NCBI RefSeq assembly: GCF_008973825.1
Contig: NZ_WCHR01000009.1
Location: 1 to 52,566, forward strand
Length of the DNA stretch: 52,566 nucleotides
Source of the DNA: Gemmobacter serpentinus
GTDB taxonomy: Bacteria > Pseudomonadota > Alphaproteobacteria > Rhodobacterales > Rhodobacteraceae
Reading direction: 5' to 3'
The translations under genes were made by a program, and so were the position numbers. How positions within the stretch are numbered: the stretch's first letter is position 1; every line of letters begins with the position of its first letter. This document shows, piece after piece, positions 41,220-49,791 of the stretch. A model generated the notes under the pieces. That model searched no databases, was not told where the DNA came from, and saw nothing but the letters and a program-made list of their open reading frames with translations.

Positions 41220-42275
41220 ATGGCCTCGCTTGAAATCAGCCATATCAACAAGTTCTATGGCGCAACGCAGGCGCTGTTCGATGTCTCGCTGTCGATTGGC
41301 AAGGGCGAGTTCGTCACGCTGCTCGGCCCATCCGGTTCCGGCAAGACCACGCTCTTGAAGATCCTTGCGGGCTTTGAAAGCGTGTCGGACGGGGCAATCA
41401 CCCTCGGGGGCCGCAACATCACCGAACTGAAGCCAGAGGTGCGCAATTTCGGTCTGGTATTTCAGGGCTATGCGCTGTTCCCGCATATGACGGTGCGCGA
41501 CAATATCGCCTATCCGCTGAAGGTGCGCCGCCTGCCGCGCGACCAGATCGAGACCCGCGTGCGCGAAATGCTGGATCTGGTGCAACTGACCCGCTTTATC
41601 GACCGCCGCCCGTCGGAACTGTCTGGCGGGCAGCAACAGCGCGTGGCGCTGGCACGCGCGCTGGTCTTCAAGCCCGATGTGCTGCTGCTGGACGAGCCGA
41701 TGTCGGCGCTGGACAAGAAGCTGCGCGTCGATCTGCAGGAAGAGCTGCGCCAGATCCACCAGACCCTTGGCACCACCTTCATCAACGTGACCCACGATCA
41801 GGAAGAGGCCATGCATATGTCCGACCGGATCGCGGTGATGAACCATGGCCGGATCGAACAGTTCGACACCGCCTTCAACCTCTATCGCAATCCCGCCTCG
41901 CGCTTTACGGCGGATTTCATCGGAAAGTCCAACATCTTCGCGGGCGAGATGGTGCGTGGCGCGTCGGGCCTCGATTTCCGCGGCGACGCGCTTGAGGTGC
42001 AGCTGGGCCTGACGGACCGCCCGCAAGGCCGCGTCGATCTGATGGTGCGGCCCGAGGATATCACCATTCTGACCGAGGCCCCGGATGCGGGCCGCGTGGC
42101 CTTGGCCGCCGAGGTGCTGCATTCCACCTATTCCGGGGACCGCGCGCTTTATGCGCTGCGGCTGGGATCGGGCAAGGAGATCAGCGCCTATGGAGCGGCG
42201 CGGTCGGGCATTCACGCGGCCGGGGCGAAGGTCTTTGCAAGTTTTGCGCCCGGTGACGTGACATTGATTGGCTGA
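41220..42275 (+). CDS. Polyamine-type ABC transporter ATP-binding protein (PotA-like)
   Basis: A 351-residue ATPase with Walker A LLGPSGSGKTTLLKILAG, Q-loop LVFQGYALFPHMTV, signature [15 protein letters not shown], Walker B VLLLDEPMSALDKK and H-loop VTHDQEEAMHM. A C-terminal TOBE-like domain (residues 240-351) is normal for PotA. The ATG has CAGGA upstream; an in-frame TTG two codons earlier is a weaker choice. Confidence 0.92.
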   Translation: MASLEISHINKFYGATQALFDVSLSIGKGEFVTLLGPSGSGKTTLLKILAGFESVSDGAITLGGRNITELKPEVRNFGLVFQGYALFPHMTVRDNIAYPLKVRRLPRDQIETRVREMLDLVQLTRFIDRRPSELSGGQQQRVALARALVFKPDVLLLDEPMSALDKKLRVDLQEELRQIHQTLGTTFINVTHDQEEAMHMSDRIAVMNHGRIEQFDTAFNLYRNPASRFTADFIGKSNIFAGEMVRGASGLDFRGDALEVQLGLTDRPQGRVDLMVRPEDITILTEAPDAGRVALAAEVLHSTYSGDRALYALRLGSGKEISAYGAARSGIHAAGAKVFASFAPGDVTLIG

Positions 42276-42285
42276 GGGGGGCAGA

Positions 42286-42636
42286 ATGGGCCTGATCGAA
42301 AGCATCGCAACGGCAGATCTGGGGGCGGGTGTTACCGCGCGCCCGGCAGCAGAGCGGGTGGTGGAGGGTGATCCGGTTTTCACCACATGGGAAATCTCGG
42401 ATGTCCCGGCCGCGACCGGCTTCTGGTCAGGCACGCCCGGCGCGCATCGTATGGCGCGGGATGCCCAGACTTGGGAGCAGTTCCATATTCTGCAAGGCGA
42501 GATCGAACTGACCGCCGATGGCGGCGCGCCGCAGCGCTTTGGGGCGGGCGATGTGGTGACCATCCCGCCCGGCTTTCACGGGCTGTGGCGCACGCTTGTG
42601 ACGGTGCGCAAATACTATGTCACGCTGACGCTTTAG
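42286..42636 (+). CDS. Small cupin-domain protein
   Basis: A 116-residue cupin of the DUF861/(S)-ureidoglycine-like class. EQFHILQGEIELTADGG and AGDVVTIPPGFHGLWRT form the two cupin motifs. The start with GAGGGGGGCAG upstream gives MGLIESIAT; an upstream in-frame TTG overlaps the ATPase gene. It lies between the ABC ATPase and amine oxidase genes, and may bind a small molecule or metal. Function unknown. Confidence 0.78.
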   Translation: MGLIESIATADLGAGVTARPAAERVVEGDPVFTTWEISDVPAATGFWSGTPGAHRMARDAQTWEQFHILQGEIELTADGGAPQRFGAGDVVTIPPGFHGLWRTLVTVRKYYVTLTL

Positions 42637-42646
42637 GGGGTTCGCG

Positions 42647-43933
42647 ATGAAGACGACCCCGTTCTGGTGGGAGGATGCGCCGCCCGAGCAGGGGCTGGCA
42701 TCGCCACCACCCGAATCCCCCTCGGCGCTGATCGTGGGGGCGGGCTATACCGGCCTGTCCGCAGCCATCACGCTGGCCGAGGCGGGCATGTCGAATATCG
42801 TGGTGATCGATGCCGGGCGCATCGGCGAGGGCGCAAGTTCGCGCAATGGTGGCCAGATCGGCAATGGTGCGAAATTCACGCTGAAACAGGCCGAGCGTCG
42901 TTTCGGGCCTGATCGTGCCCGCCAGATCATGGAGGATTATGACGGCGCGATGCCCTTCCTGCTGGACCGGGCCAAGACGCTGTCCGATGATTTCGACCTC
43001 AATCTCTGCGGGGCAGTGACCGGGGCGCATACGCGCAACGATCTGGCCTCGCTTACGGCATGGCGCGCAGATCTGCCACAGACAGAGCGTGACCGCGTGA
43101 CGATCCATGGGGCAGATCAGGTGAACAGGCTGATCCAGACCGACATCTATCGCGGTGCCATGTTGCAGGAAGGGTGGGGGGCGCTGCATCCCGCGAAATA
43201 TGTGCGGGCGCTTGCGCGGCGGGCGCGGGAACTGGGGGTGGCGATTCATACCGGCTGGCGCTGGATCGGCGGCACGGGCGGCATTGCCCGCCTGCAAGGG
43301 CCAGAGGGCACGGTGGTGCTGCGCCCCGATATGGTGCTGATCGCGGTCAACGGCTATGCCGGGCCGGAACTGCCATGGCTGCGTCGGCGCATCGTGCCGG
43401 TGCAAAGCTATATGATCGCAACCGCCCCGCAGCCATTTGACGCGATGGAGGCGCTGATCCCCGGTAACCGGGTCGTCGCCGATACCAAGCATGTGCTGTA
43501 TTACTTCCGCCGGTCGCCCGATGGCACGCGGATGCTGTTTGGCGGTCGCGCGCGGTTCCGCAGCTCGACCGAGGTGCAATCGGCGGAAGGGCTGCGCGCC
43601 TTCATGGCGCATACCTTCCCGTCTCTGGCGCGGGCCGAGATCAGCCATAGCTGGCTGGGCAATGTCAGCTTTGCGATGGATTTCTGCACCCATCTGGGGC
43701 GGATGCCGGACGGGGCGTTCTATTCCAGTTGCTACAATGGCAATGGCATTTCGATGGCGACCTATATGGGCCACCGCATTGCCGAGGCCATGCTGGGCCG
43801 ATCAGGTCATGACCGGGGCGTGATGAACACGCGCTTTCCGGCGCTGCCAGCCTATGATGGCAGGCCGTGGTTTCTGCCGATGGTCGGCAGCTGGTATCGC
43901 TTTCAGGACAAATGGGCGCGCTGGCGGGATTGA
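42647..43933 (+). CDS. FAD-dependent amine oxidoreductase, PuuB-like
   Basis: A 428-residue DAO-family protein. FAD binding is SALIVGAGYTGLSAAITLAE, with GASSRNGGQIGNGAKFTLKQ next. The C-terminal YSSCYNGNGISMATYMGHRI matches gamma-glutamylputrescine oxidase-type proteins. It is the last gene of the polyamine-type operon, so it should oxidise the imported amine or a conjugate. No gamma-glutamylputrescine synthetase is encoded in the window. Confidence 0.83.
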   Translation: MKTTPFWWEDAPPEQGLASPPPESPSALIVGAGYTGLSAAITLAEAGMSNIVVIDAGRIGEGASSRNGGQIGNGAKFTLKQAERRFGPDRARQIMEDYDGAMPFLLDRAKTLSDDFDLNLCGAVTGAHTRNDLASLTAWRADLPQTERDRVTIHGADQVNRLIQTDIYRGAMLQEGWGALHPAKYVRALARRARELGVAIHTGWRWIGGTGGIARLQGPEGTVVLRPDMVLIAVNGYAGPELPWLRRRIVPVQSYMIATAPQPFDAMEALIPGNRVVADTKHVLYYFRRSPDGTRMLFGGRARFRSSTEVQSAEGLRAFMAHTFPSLARAEISHSWLGNVSFAMDFCTHLGRMPDGAFYSSCYNGNGISMATYMGHRIAEAMLGRSGHDRGVMNTRFPALPAYDGRPWFLPMVGSWYRFQDKWARWRD

Positions 43934-43937
43934 GCCC

Positions 43938-43951
43938 GCCCGTATACGGGC
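43938..43951. terminator. GCCCGTATACGGGC palindrome, likely terminator
   Basis: A perfect 14-bp palindrome followed by CGGCTGTTTT, lying between convergent genes just after the amine oxidase stop. It could end the plus-strand transcript. Confidence 0.55.
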
Positions 43952-44010
43952 CGGCTGTTTTCACGCGGGCCGGCCATATGCAGGCTGCCCGACTTTGGAA
44001 AATCCGCGTC

Positions 44011-45969
44011 TCAGACGGCACGCCCGGCCAGCATCCCCTCATAAACGGCCTCTTCGGCGGTACGCGGCGTCAGGCAATCGCCCGCCGGGTGACATTCAAG
44101 CCCAAGTGCCGCGATCTCGGCGGCCAGCCCGTCCACCGGCAGATGCCCGGTTGACAGGACCAGCGTGTCGACGCCCTCGAACTCCATGATCTGCTCGGAC
44201 GCCGTGTGCTGCATGAAGACGGTATCGCCAAAGGTGCCGACAAGGCGCGCATAAGGTGTGACCGCCACGCCCAGCCGGTGCAGGTTGCCTGCGATGGTGT
44301 CGCGCACATAATAGGGCAGGGTTTCGCCCATATGCAGACCATTCACCGCCAGATCGACGCGGCTGCCCGCGCGGGCCAGCATTTCGGCCACGCCCGGCCC
44401 GATCCAGTCAGCGCGCCAATCGGCGACCAGCACCCGCCCGCCGACCTTCACCTGACCCTGCAAAACCTGCCAGGCCGTGACCACCTGCATTTCCTCATCG
44501 GTCTCAAAGCCGGGCACATAGGGCGTGGCACCGGTCGCAAGGATGACCGCATCGGGGGCGAAGTCGCGCAAAACTGCCGCATCGACCCGGGCATTGCGGC
44601 GGAGGGTAACGCCTGCCAGCTCGCATTCGCGGGTCAGGTTGGTGGCGATGCCGCCAAATTCGGCGCGATGTGGCAAAAGCTGCGCCAGCAGGGCTTGCCC
44701 GCCGATGCGGGGGGCGGCTTCGAACAGCGTCACGTCATGACCTCGCGCGGCGGCGACGGCGGCGGCCTTCAGCCCGGCAGGGCCGCCGCCCACCACCATC
44801 ACCCGGCGCTTGGTCGCAGCCTTGGGATGCTGACCGAAAACAAGCTCGCGCCCCGATTCCGGGTGCTGGATGCAGGAGACCGGCAACCCGCGATGGAAAT
44901 GGTGGATACAGGCCTGATTGCAGCCGATACAGGCGCGGATATCGTCAAACCGCCCTTCCTCGGCCTTGGCGGGCATTTGCGGGTCGCAGATCAGCGCCCG
45001 CGTCATGCCGCAGCCATCGGCCTCGCCGCGCGCCACCACCAGCTCTGCCTCTTGCGGCTGGTTGATCCGCCCCACCACGAAAACCGGGACAGATAGCGCC
45101 TGTTTGTAGGACTTGGCCTCGGGCGCGGCATAGGCGGCCTGAAAGTTCATCGGGGCTGCGATATGGATCGCGCCGCCCAGACTGGCCGAGGTGCCCACCG
45201 TGATCGACAGGTAATCGATGCGGTCGCCCAATGCGCGGCAGGCAGACAGCGTCTCGGCATGGGTCAGACCTGCCTCGTCACGCTCATTGGCGGAAATGCG
45301 CAAGCCGATGATGAAGTCATCGGAGGTGGCGGCGCGCATCGCCTCCAGCGCCTCGACCAGAAAGCGCAGCCGGTTTTCATCGCTGCCGCCATAATCATCG
45401 GTCCGACGATTGACGCGCGGGTTCAGGAATTGCGCGGGCAGATAGCCGTGGGAGGCCACAAACTCCACACCATCCATGCCCGCCTCAAACATCCGGCGCG
45501 CAGCCCCCGCATAGCCCCCGACGATCTCGGCGATCATGGCGCGATCCATCGTGCGTGGCATCATGCGAAAGCGTTCATTGGGGCTGGCCGACGCGGAATA
45601 GGCCACCGCCAGCATCCCGTTCGCGCTTTCCATGATCTCGCGCCCGGGATGGAACAGCTGCGACACCACCACCGCGCCATGGGCATGGCAGCGCCGCGCC
45701 AGCTCGCGATAGCCGGGAATGCAGGCGTCGCTATCGGCCATGATCAGATGCGAGGTATAGCGCGCGGTTTCATGCACCCCGGCCACCTGCGTCACGATCA
45801 GCCCGACGCCCCCCTTCGCCCGCGCCTCCTGATAGGCGATATAGCTTTCGGTCACCTGCCCATTTTCGGGCAGGCAGGTGTCATGTCCGGTCGACATGAT
45901 CCGATTGCGCAGCGTGGTGCCACGCAGGGCCAGCGGGCGGAACAGATGGGGGAAAAGTGCGACGGACAT
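44011..45969 (-). CDS. Trimethylamine-dehydrogenase-family flavoprotein (OYE domain, Fe-S and FAD/NAD domains)
   Basis: A 652-residue enzyme. Residues 1-330 are an Old Yellow Enzyme FMN barrel (LFRPLALRGTTLRNRIMSTG, DGVEFVASHGYLPAQFLNPR). The 4Fe-4S ligands are in CIGCNQACIHHFHRGLPVSC at about 343-362. Residues 385-650 have the dinucleotide fold VMVVGGGPAGLKAAAVAAAR. This is the layout of trimethylamine dehydrogenase, histamine dehydrogenase, N-methylproline demethylase and dienoyl-CoA reductase; which of these applies is not readable. The start at MSVALFPHLF fits the family. Between amine-related genes and divergent from an XRE-cupin regulator, an N-demethylase or amine dehydrogenase is favoured. 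Confidence 0.87.
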   Translation of the reverse strand: MSVALFPHLFRPLALRGTTLRNRIMSTGHDTCLPENGQVTESYIAYQEARAKGGVGLIVTQVAGVHETARYTSHLIMADSDACIPGYRELARRCHAHGAVVVSQLFHPGREIMESANGMLAVAYSASASPNERFRMMPRTMDRAMIAEIVGGYAGAARRMFEAGMDGVEFVASHGYLPAQFLNPRVNRRTDDYGGSDENRLRFLVEALEAMRAATSDDFIIGLRISANERDEAGLTHAETLSACRALGDRIDYLSITVGTSASLGGAIHIAAPMNFQAAYAAPEAKSYKQALSVPVFVVGRINQPQEAELVVARGEADGCGMTRALICDPQMPAKAEEGRFDDIRACIGCNQACIHHFHRGLPVSCIQHPESGRELVFGQHPKAATKRRVMVVGGGPAGLKAAAVAAARGHDVTLFEAAPRIGGQALLAQLLPHRAEFGGIATNLTRECELAGVTLRRNARVDAAVLRDFAPDAVILATGATPYVPGFETDEEMQVVTAWQVLQGQVKVGGRVLVADWRADWIGPGVAEMLARAGSRVDLAVNGLHMGETLPYYVRDTIAGNLHRLGVAVTPYARLVGTFGDTVFMQHTASEQIMEFEGVDTLVLSTGHLPVDGLAAEIAALGLECHPAGDCLTPRTAEEAVYEGMLAGRAV

Positions 45970-46109
45970 CGGGGCAGCCTGGCTGATGGGGTGGCATGGG
46001 CAACGGCGTCCGGTGGAAGGGCAGGGGGCATGGGGCCGTGCCCCTTGGGGCGAGCCAATCCTCCCGTTCCGCCCTCCCCGACGGATCAGCATCAGGAATG
46101 ACAGGGCTT

Positions 46110-46135
46110 GTAAAAAAATCAACATCAATTTTTAC
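46110..46135. promoter_or_regulatory. GTAAAAA-N12-TTTTTAC inverted repeat, candidate operator
   Basis: A perfect 7-bp dyad in an AT-rich patch between the divergent flavoprotein and XRE-cupin genes. It is a natural candidate binding site for that regulator. No clear -35/-10 pair was placed. Confidence 0.5.
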
Positions 46136-46191
46136 TAGAACTGAATAAGCGCCCGCGTTTATCTTGCAAGCACGCAATTGGGGATGTGCCG

Positions 46192-46800
46192 ATGAAACCA
46201 GATCAGCCGCCGGTCCCATCCATCACCGACCTGTCGGAAGGGTCGGATCGGATCCTGGGGGAGCGTTTGCGCCAGTTGCGCAAGCGGCGGAAGATGACGC
46301 TGGCGCAACTGGCCGAAGGCTGCGGGCTGTCCATCGGCTATCTGTCGCAGATCGAGCGCAATCTGGCGGAGCCTTCGATCAATGCGCTGTTCTCCATCGC
46401 GCATCATCTGGGCGTCACGGTGCAATGGTTCTTTTCCGGTGAGGAAGAGGCGGTCCCGGTTGAGGAGCACGGCTATGTCATCCGCCGCGCCAACCGGCTG
46501 CGGGTGAATTACGAACAGGGCATCGTGGACGAACTGCTGACCCCGCGCATGTCGATGACGCTGGAAATGATCCAGTCGCATATGCCGCCGGGCAGCGAGG
46601 TGGCGCAGGCCTATAGCCATGAGGGCGACGAGGTCGGGCTGGTGATTTCGGGCCAGATGGAGCTGTGGGTGGGGGAGCGCCATTTCATGTTGCAGGCGGG
46701 CGACAGTTTCTCGCATTCCTCGCGCGAGCCGCATCGCTATCGCAACCCCGGCCCGGGCGATACGGTGGTGGTCTGGGCGATCAGCCCGCCGAGCTACTGA
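46192..46800 (+). CDS. XRE-family regulator with C-terminal cupin domain
   Basis: A 202-residue regulator. The HTH lies at about 25-80 (KMTLAQLAEGCGLSIGYLSQ, then IERNLAEPSINALFSIA). The cupin follows (SHEGDEVGLVISGQMELWVG, FMLQAGDSFSHSSREPHRYR). This is the PuuR-like layout, with polyamine or amino acid effectors in known members. The ATG giving MKPDQPP is chosen; GTG two codons earlier is possible. It is divergent from the TMADH-family gene, which it probably controls. Its 3' end overlaps the convergent SCO gene by 7 bp. Confidence 0.88.
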   Translation: MKPDQPPVPSITDLSEGSDRILGERLRQLRKRRKMTLAQLAEGCGLSIGYLSQIERNLAEPSINALFSIAHHLGVTVQWFFSGEEEAVPVEEHGYVIRRANRLRVNYEQGIVDELLTPRMSMTLEMIQSHMPPGSEVAQAYSHEGDEVGLVISGQMELWVGERHFMLQAGDSFSHSSREPHRYRNPGPGDTVVVWAISPPSY

Positions 46801-47387
46801 AGCGCCTCGATGATCTTTGCCACCGCAACCTCAGGCGCGCTTTGATAGGGGATGGTGCCGGTGAAGCGCCCGCGCGCGTCAAACACCAGGACCGAAGCGG
46901 AATGATCCATGGTGTAATCGCCGCCTTCCATCGGCACCTTGCGGGCAAAGGCGCGGAAGGCGGTGATGGCGCGATCCGTCTCGGCTTGCGATCCGGTGAC
47001 GCCCTGAACGCCTGTCAGCCAGCCGGTATAATCCGCCAATCGTGCAGCCGTATCGCGCGCAGGGTCGACGGTGATGAAGAAAACCCGCAAGGCCGCCGCG
47101 CGATCCCCCAGCATGTCCTGCCACAACGCGATATCGCCCAGAGTCGTCGGGCAGACATCGGGGCAATGGGTGAAACCAAAGAACACCAGTGACGGCTGAC
47201 CCTTCAGGCTGTCTTCGGTGAAATCCTGCCCTGCGGTGGACTGCAACATATAGGCGCCCTGCCCGACCTCTTCCGGGATCAGCGCCTGCCGTGCCTCTGG
47301 CCCCATCGCCCAGAAGCCAAGGCCCGCCAAGCCCATGGCCAGCATGGCCAGCCCGGCAATCAGCAGCCCCGCGCGCAATCCGGTCAT
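46794..47387 (-). CDS. SCO1/SenC-family copper chaperone, second of a pair
   Basis: A 197-residue thioredoxin-fold protein anchored by an N-terminal helix (LLIAGLAMLAMGLAGLGFW). Copper ligands are visible: the Cys pair in FGFTHCPDVCPTTLGDIALW and the distal His in DYTMDHSASVLVFD. SCO proteins deliver copper to the CuA site of cytochrome c oxidase. Its ATG overlaps the stop of the upstream SCO gene, so the two are translationally coupled. No oxidase gene lies in the window. Confidence 0.9.
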   Translation of the reverse strand: MTGLRAGLLIAGLAMLAMGLAGLGFWAMGPEARQALIPEEVGQGAYMLQSTAGQDFTEDSLKGQPSLVFFGFTHCPDVCPTTLGDIALWQDMLGDRAAALRVFFITVDPARDTAARLADYTGWLTGVQGVTGSQAETDRAITAFRAFARKVPMEGGDYTMDHSASVLVFDARGRFTGTIPYQSAPEVAVAKIIEALQ

Positions 47388-48004
47388 GTTGCCCCCTCCA
47401 GCACCGGACGCAGCTTGGCCAGAACCTTCGCCGCATCCTCCTGATAGCCAAAGGCCGCGCGATACCGGCCATTTGCGTCAAACAGCAGGACAGGCGCGCT
47501 GTGATCCATAGAATAGTCGCCCGCGCCAAGATCGACTCTGCGGGCGGTGATGCGGAAGGCGGCAAACGCCTTTTCGACCTCTGCCGGGGCACCAGTGACG
47601 CCTGCGGCATTGGGCAACCACGAGACGTAATCGCGCAGCGCATCAACGGTGTCGCGTTCAGGGTCGACGGTGATCAGCCAGACCCGCAGCCCATCGGCCA
47701 GCGGTCCGAGTTCCTCTTGCCAGAGCGCAATCTCGCCCATCGTGGTGGGGCAGATATCGGGGCAATGGGTGAAGCCGAAGAAAACCAGCGCGGGCTGGCC
47801 TTGCAGGCTTTCCGCCGTGAAGGGCGTGCCAAGTGTGGTTTCCAGCCGATAGGCACCTTGCCCCAGAGCTGCGGTCTCTTGCGGCGCGCCGGGCGGCGAT
47901 GCGATCAGGAACAGCCAGGTCGTGGCCACCCCGGCCAGCAGCACGAAGCCCCAAAGGGCTGCGCGCAGGGCCTTCACGCCGGATGCTGTGCGGGCCTTCG
48001 CCAA
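47384..48004 (-). CDS. SCO1/SenC-family copper chaperone, first of a pair
   Basis: About 206 residues from a TTG start, which has GGGAG six bases upstream and gives a short cytoplasmic leader before the helix LRAALWGFVLLAGVATTWLF. Longer starts (for example ATG at 48085 or 48118) cannot be excluded but add an unlikely leader. Copper residues are FGFTHCPDICPTTMGEIALW and the His in DYSMDHSAPVLLFD. It resembles its downstream neighbour closely and they are probably duplicates. It is divergent from phoA. Confidence 0.85.
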   Translation of the reverse strand: MAKARTASGVKALRAALWGFVLLAGVATTWLFLIASPPGAPQETAALGQGAYRLETTLGTPFTAESLQGQPALVFFGFTHCPDICPTTMGEIALWQEELGPLADGLRVWLITVDPERDTVDALRDYVSWLPNAAGVTGAPAEVEKAFAAFRITARRVDLGAGDYSMDHSAPVLLFDANGRYRAAFGYQEDAAKVLAKLRPVLEGAT

Positions 48005-48117
48005 GATCCTCTCCCTTTGTCTGCCGCAAGCGCGGTCTGTTACCGGCTTTTCGCGCCGCGATGCAGGGCAGGTCAAGGGCGACATGAACCCGGGGGTGCT
48101 GTCGTAAACCCCCGGCA

Positions 48118-48139
48118 CTGTCGCATCACTGTCTTTAAC
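48118..48139 (+). promoter_or_regulatory. Pho box upstream of phoA
   Basis: CTGTCGCATCA and CTGTCTTTAAC are direct repeats of 11 bp, the spacing of PhoB boxes (CTGTCAT-type repeats). It lies 69 bp upstream of the alkaline phosphatase start. A further CTGTC at 48099 is out of phase. This suggests induction by phosphate starvation. Confidence 0.75.
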
Positions 48140-48207
48140 ACCTCACCGAAGCGTTACAGCGCGACGCTAAGGACGGGGCATCCCTTGCGCCCCAATCGAG
48201 AGAGACG

Positions 48208-49716
48208 ATGCAAAAGATCCTCAAGACCCTGATGCTCGGCACCAGCCTGACCGCCGTGACCGGCGCCGCCATGGCCGAAGGCCTTGTCCAGCAAGCTGGC
48301 GATTCCTATTACGTCGCGGCCCAGGCACAGCTGATGCAAAAGCTGTCGGACCAGCCCAATACCCGCCGCGCCAAGAACGTGATCCTGTTTGTCGTCGATG
48401 GTCTCTCGGTGCCGACGATCACCGCCTCGCGCATCCACGAAGGCCAGCTGCGCGGCGTGGACGGCGAATCGAATGTGCTGTCCTTCGAGGCGCTGCTGCC
48501 CTACACCGCCCTGTCCAAGACCTATACCCATGATAGCCAGGTGGCAGATTCCGCCCCGACCGCGACCGCGCTGGTTTCGGGCGTGAAGTCGGTCAATGGC
48601 ACCATCGGCGTGACCCAGGCGATCAAGCTGGAAAACTGCGCCAGCCAGAAGGGTGCCGAAGTCACCACCATCTTCGAACTGGCCGAACAGGCGGGCCTCT
48701 CGACGGGGATCGTGTCGACCGCGCGCATCACCCACGCCACCCCGGCTGCGACCTATGCCAAGGTGGCCGGGCGTGACTGGGAAAACAACAGCAACCTGCC
48801 CGAAGAAGCCGTGCAGAATGGCTGCAAGGACATCGCGGCCCAGCTGATCGACTGGCCGGCAGGCGACGGGTTCGAGGTCGTCATGGGTGGGGGCCGTGGC
48901 AACTTCATGCTGGAAAGCCAGGCTGACCCGGAAGACGAGACCAAGATGGGCGCGCGCACCGATGGCCGCGATCTGGTCGCCGAATGGCTCGCCAAGGGCA
49001 ATGATCGCGTCTTTGCCTGGAACAAGGAAGGCTTTGATGCCATTGACCCGGCCAAGTCCGGCAAGGTCTTCGCGCTGTTCAACCGCAGCCATATGCAATA
49101 CGAGGCCGACCGCGCCAAGGATGCGGGCGGCGAGCCGTCGCTGGCCGAAATGTCGGTGAAGGCGTTGGACGTGCTGGCCAAGAACGAAGACGGCTTCTTG
49201 CTGATGGTCGAAGGTGGCCGGGTAGATCATGCCCACCACGCAGGCAATGCCGCCCGCGCGCTGACCGATACCATCGCTGTCGCCGAGGCTGTGAAAGCGG
49301 TGTCGGAAAAGGTCGATCTGGACGAGACCCTGATCATCCTGACCGCCGATCACAGCCACGTCTTCTCGATCGCCGGCTACCCGACCCGTAACAACCCGAT
49401 CCTCGGCATCGCGGGCACGGCGGATGACAACAAGCCCTATACCACGCTGGGCTACCAGAATGGTCCGGGCGCCAAGGTTGACGCGCCGCGCGCTGATCTG
49501 ACCGGCGTCGACACCACCGATATCGATTTCCTGCAACAGGCCCTTGTGCCGCTGGGCGAAAGCGAAACCCATGCCGGAGACGATGTTGCGATCTTTGCCC
49601 AAGGCCCCTGGGCGCATCTGTTCCACGGTGTGGTCGAGCAGAACCTTGTCTATCATGTGATGGATCACGCAACCGGCCTGTCGACCCGCGCAGCCCTGGC
49701 CGCTGCGGGCAAGTAA
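48208..49716 (+). CDS. phoA: Alkaline phosphatase
   Basis: A 502-residue periplasmic phosphatase. The signal peptide ends GAAMA-EG. The nucleophile region is HDSQVADSAPTATALVSG, where the Ser of DSAPTATA is attacked by phosphate. Metal ligands appear in NVILFVVDGLS, VEGGRVDHAHHAGNA and ILTADHSHVF, as in the zinc/magnesium PhoA family. It frees phosphate from organic esters. A Pho box precedes it and a terminator follows. Confidence 0.93.
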   Translation: MQKILKTLMLGTSLTAVTGAAMAEGLVQQAGDSYYVAAQAQLMQKLSDQPNTRRAKNVILFVVDGLSVPTITASRIHEGQLRGVDGESNVLSFEALLPYTALSKTYTHDSQVADSAPTATALVSGVKSVNGTIGVTQAIKLENCASQKGAEVTTIFELAEQAGLSTGIVSTARITHATPAATYAKVAGRDWENNSNLPEEAVQNGCKDIAAQLIDWPAGDGFEVVMGGGRGNFMLESQADPEDETKMGARTDGRDLVAEWLAKGNDRVFAWNKEGFDAIDPAKSGKVFALFNRSHMQYEADRAKDAGGEPSLAEMSVKALDVLAKNEDGFLLMVEGGRVDHAHHAGNAARALTDTIAVAEAVKAVSEKVDLDETLIILTADHSHVFSIAGYPTRNNPILGIAGTADDNKPYTTLGYQNGPGAKVDAPRADLTGVDTTDIDFLQQALVPLGESETHAGDDVAIFAQGPWAHLFHGVVEQNLVYHVMDHATGLSTRAALAAAGK

Positions 49717-49734
49717 GCCACAGGGGCATGACCG

Positions 49735-49759
49735 AAACCGCCGGGCCTACCGGCGGTTT
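49735..49759 (+). terminator. Terminator after phoA
   Basis: AAACCGCCGG and CCGGCGGTTT form a perfect 10-bp stem with a 5-base loop, followed by CCCCTTTT. It separates phoA from the next unit. Confidence 0.85.
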
Positions 49760-49791
49760 CCCCTTTTCCCGATCAGCCAGGATGCTTTCTG

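Noticed and set aside
48085-48118. Upstream ATG starts for the first SCO gene
   Set aside because: They would add a long leader with no signal character and reach into the phoA promoter; the TTG with GGGAG fits better, though this is not certain.
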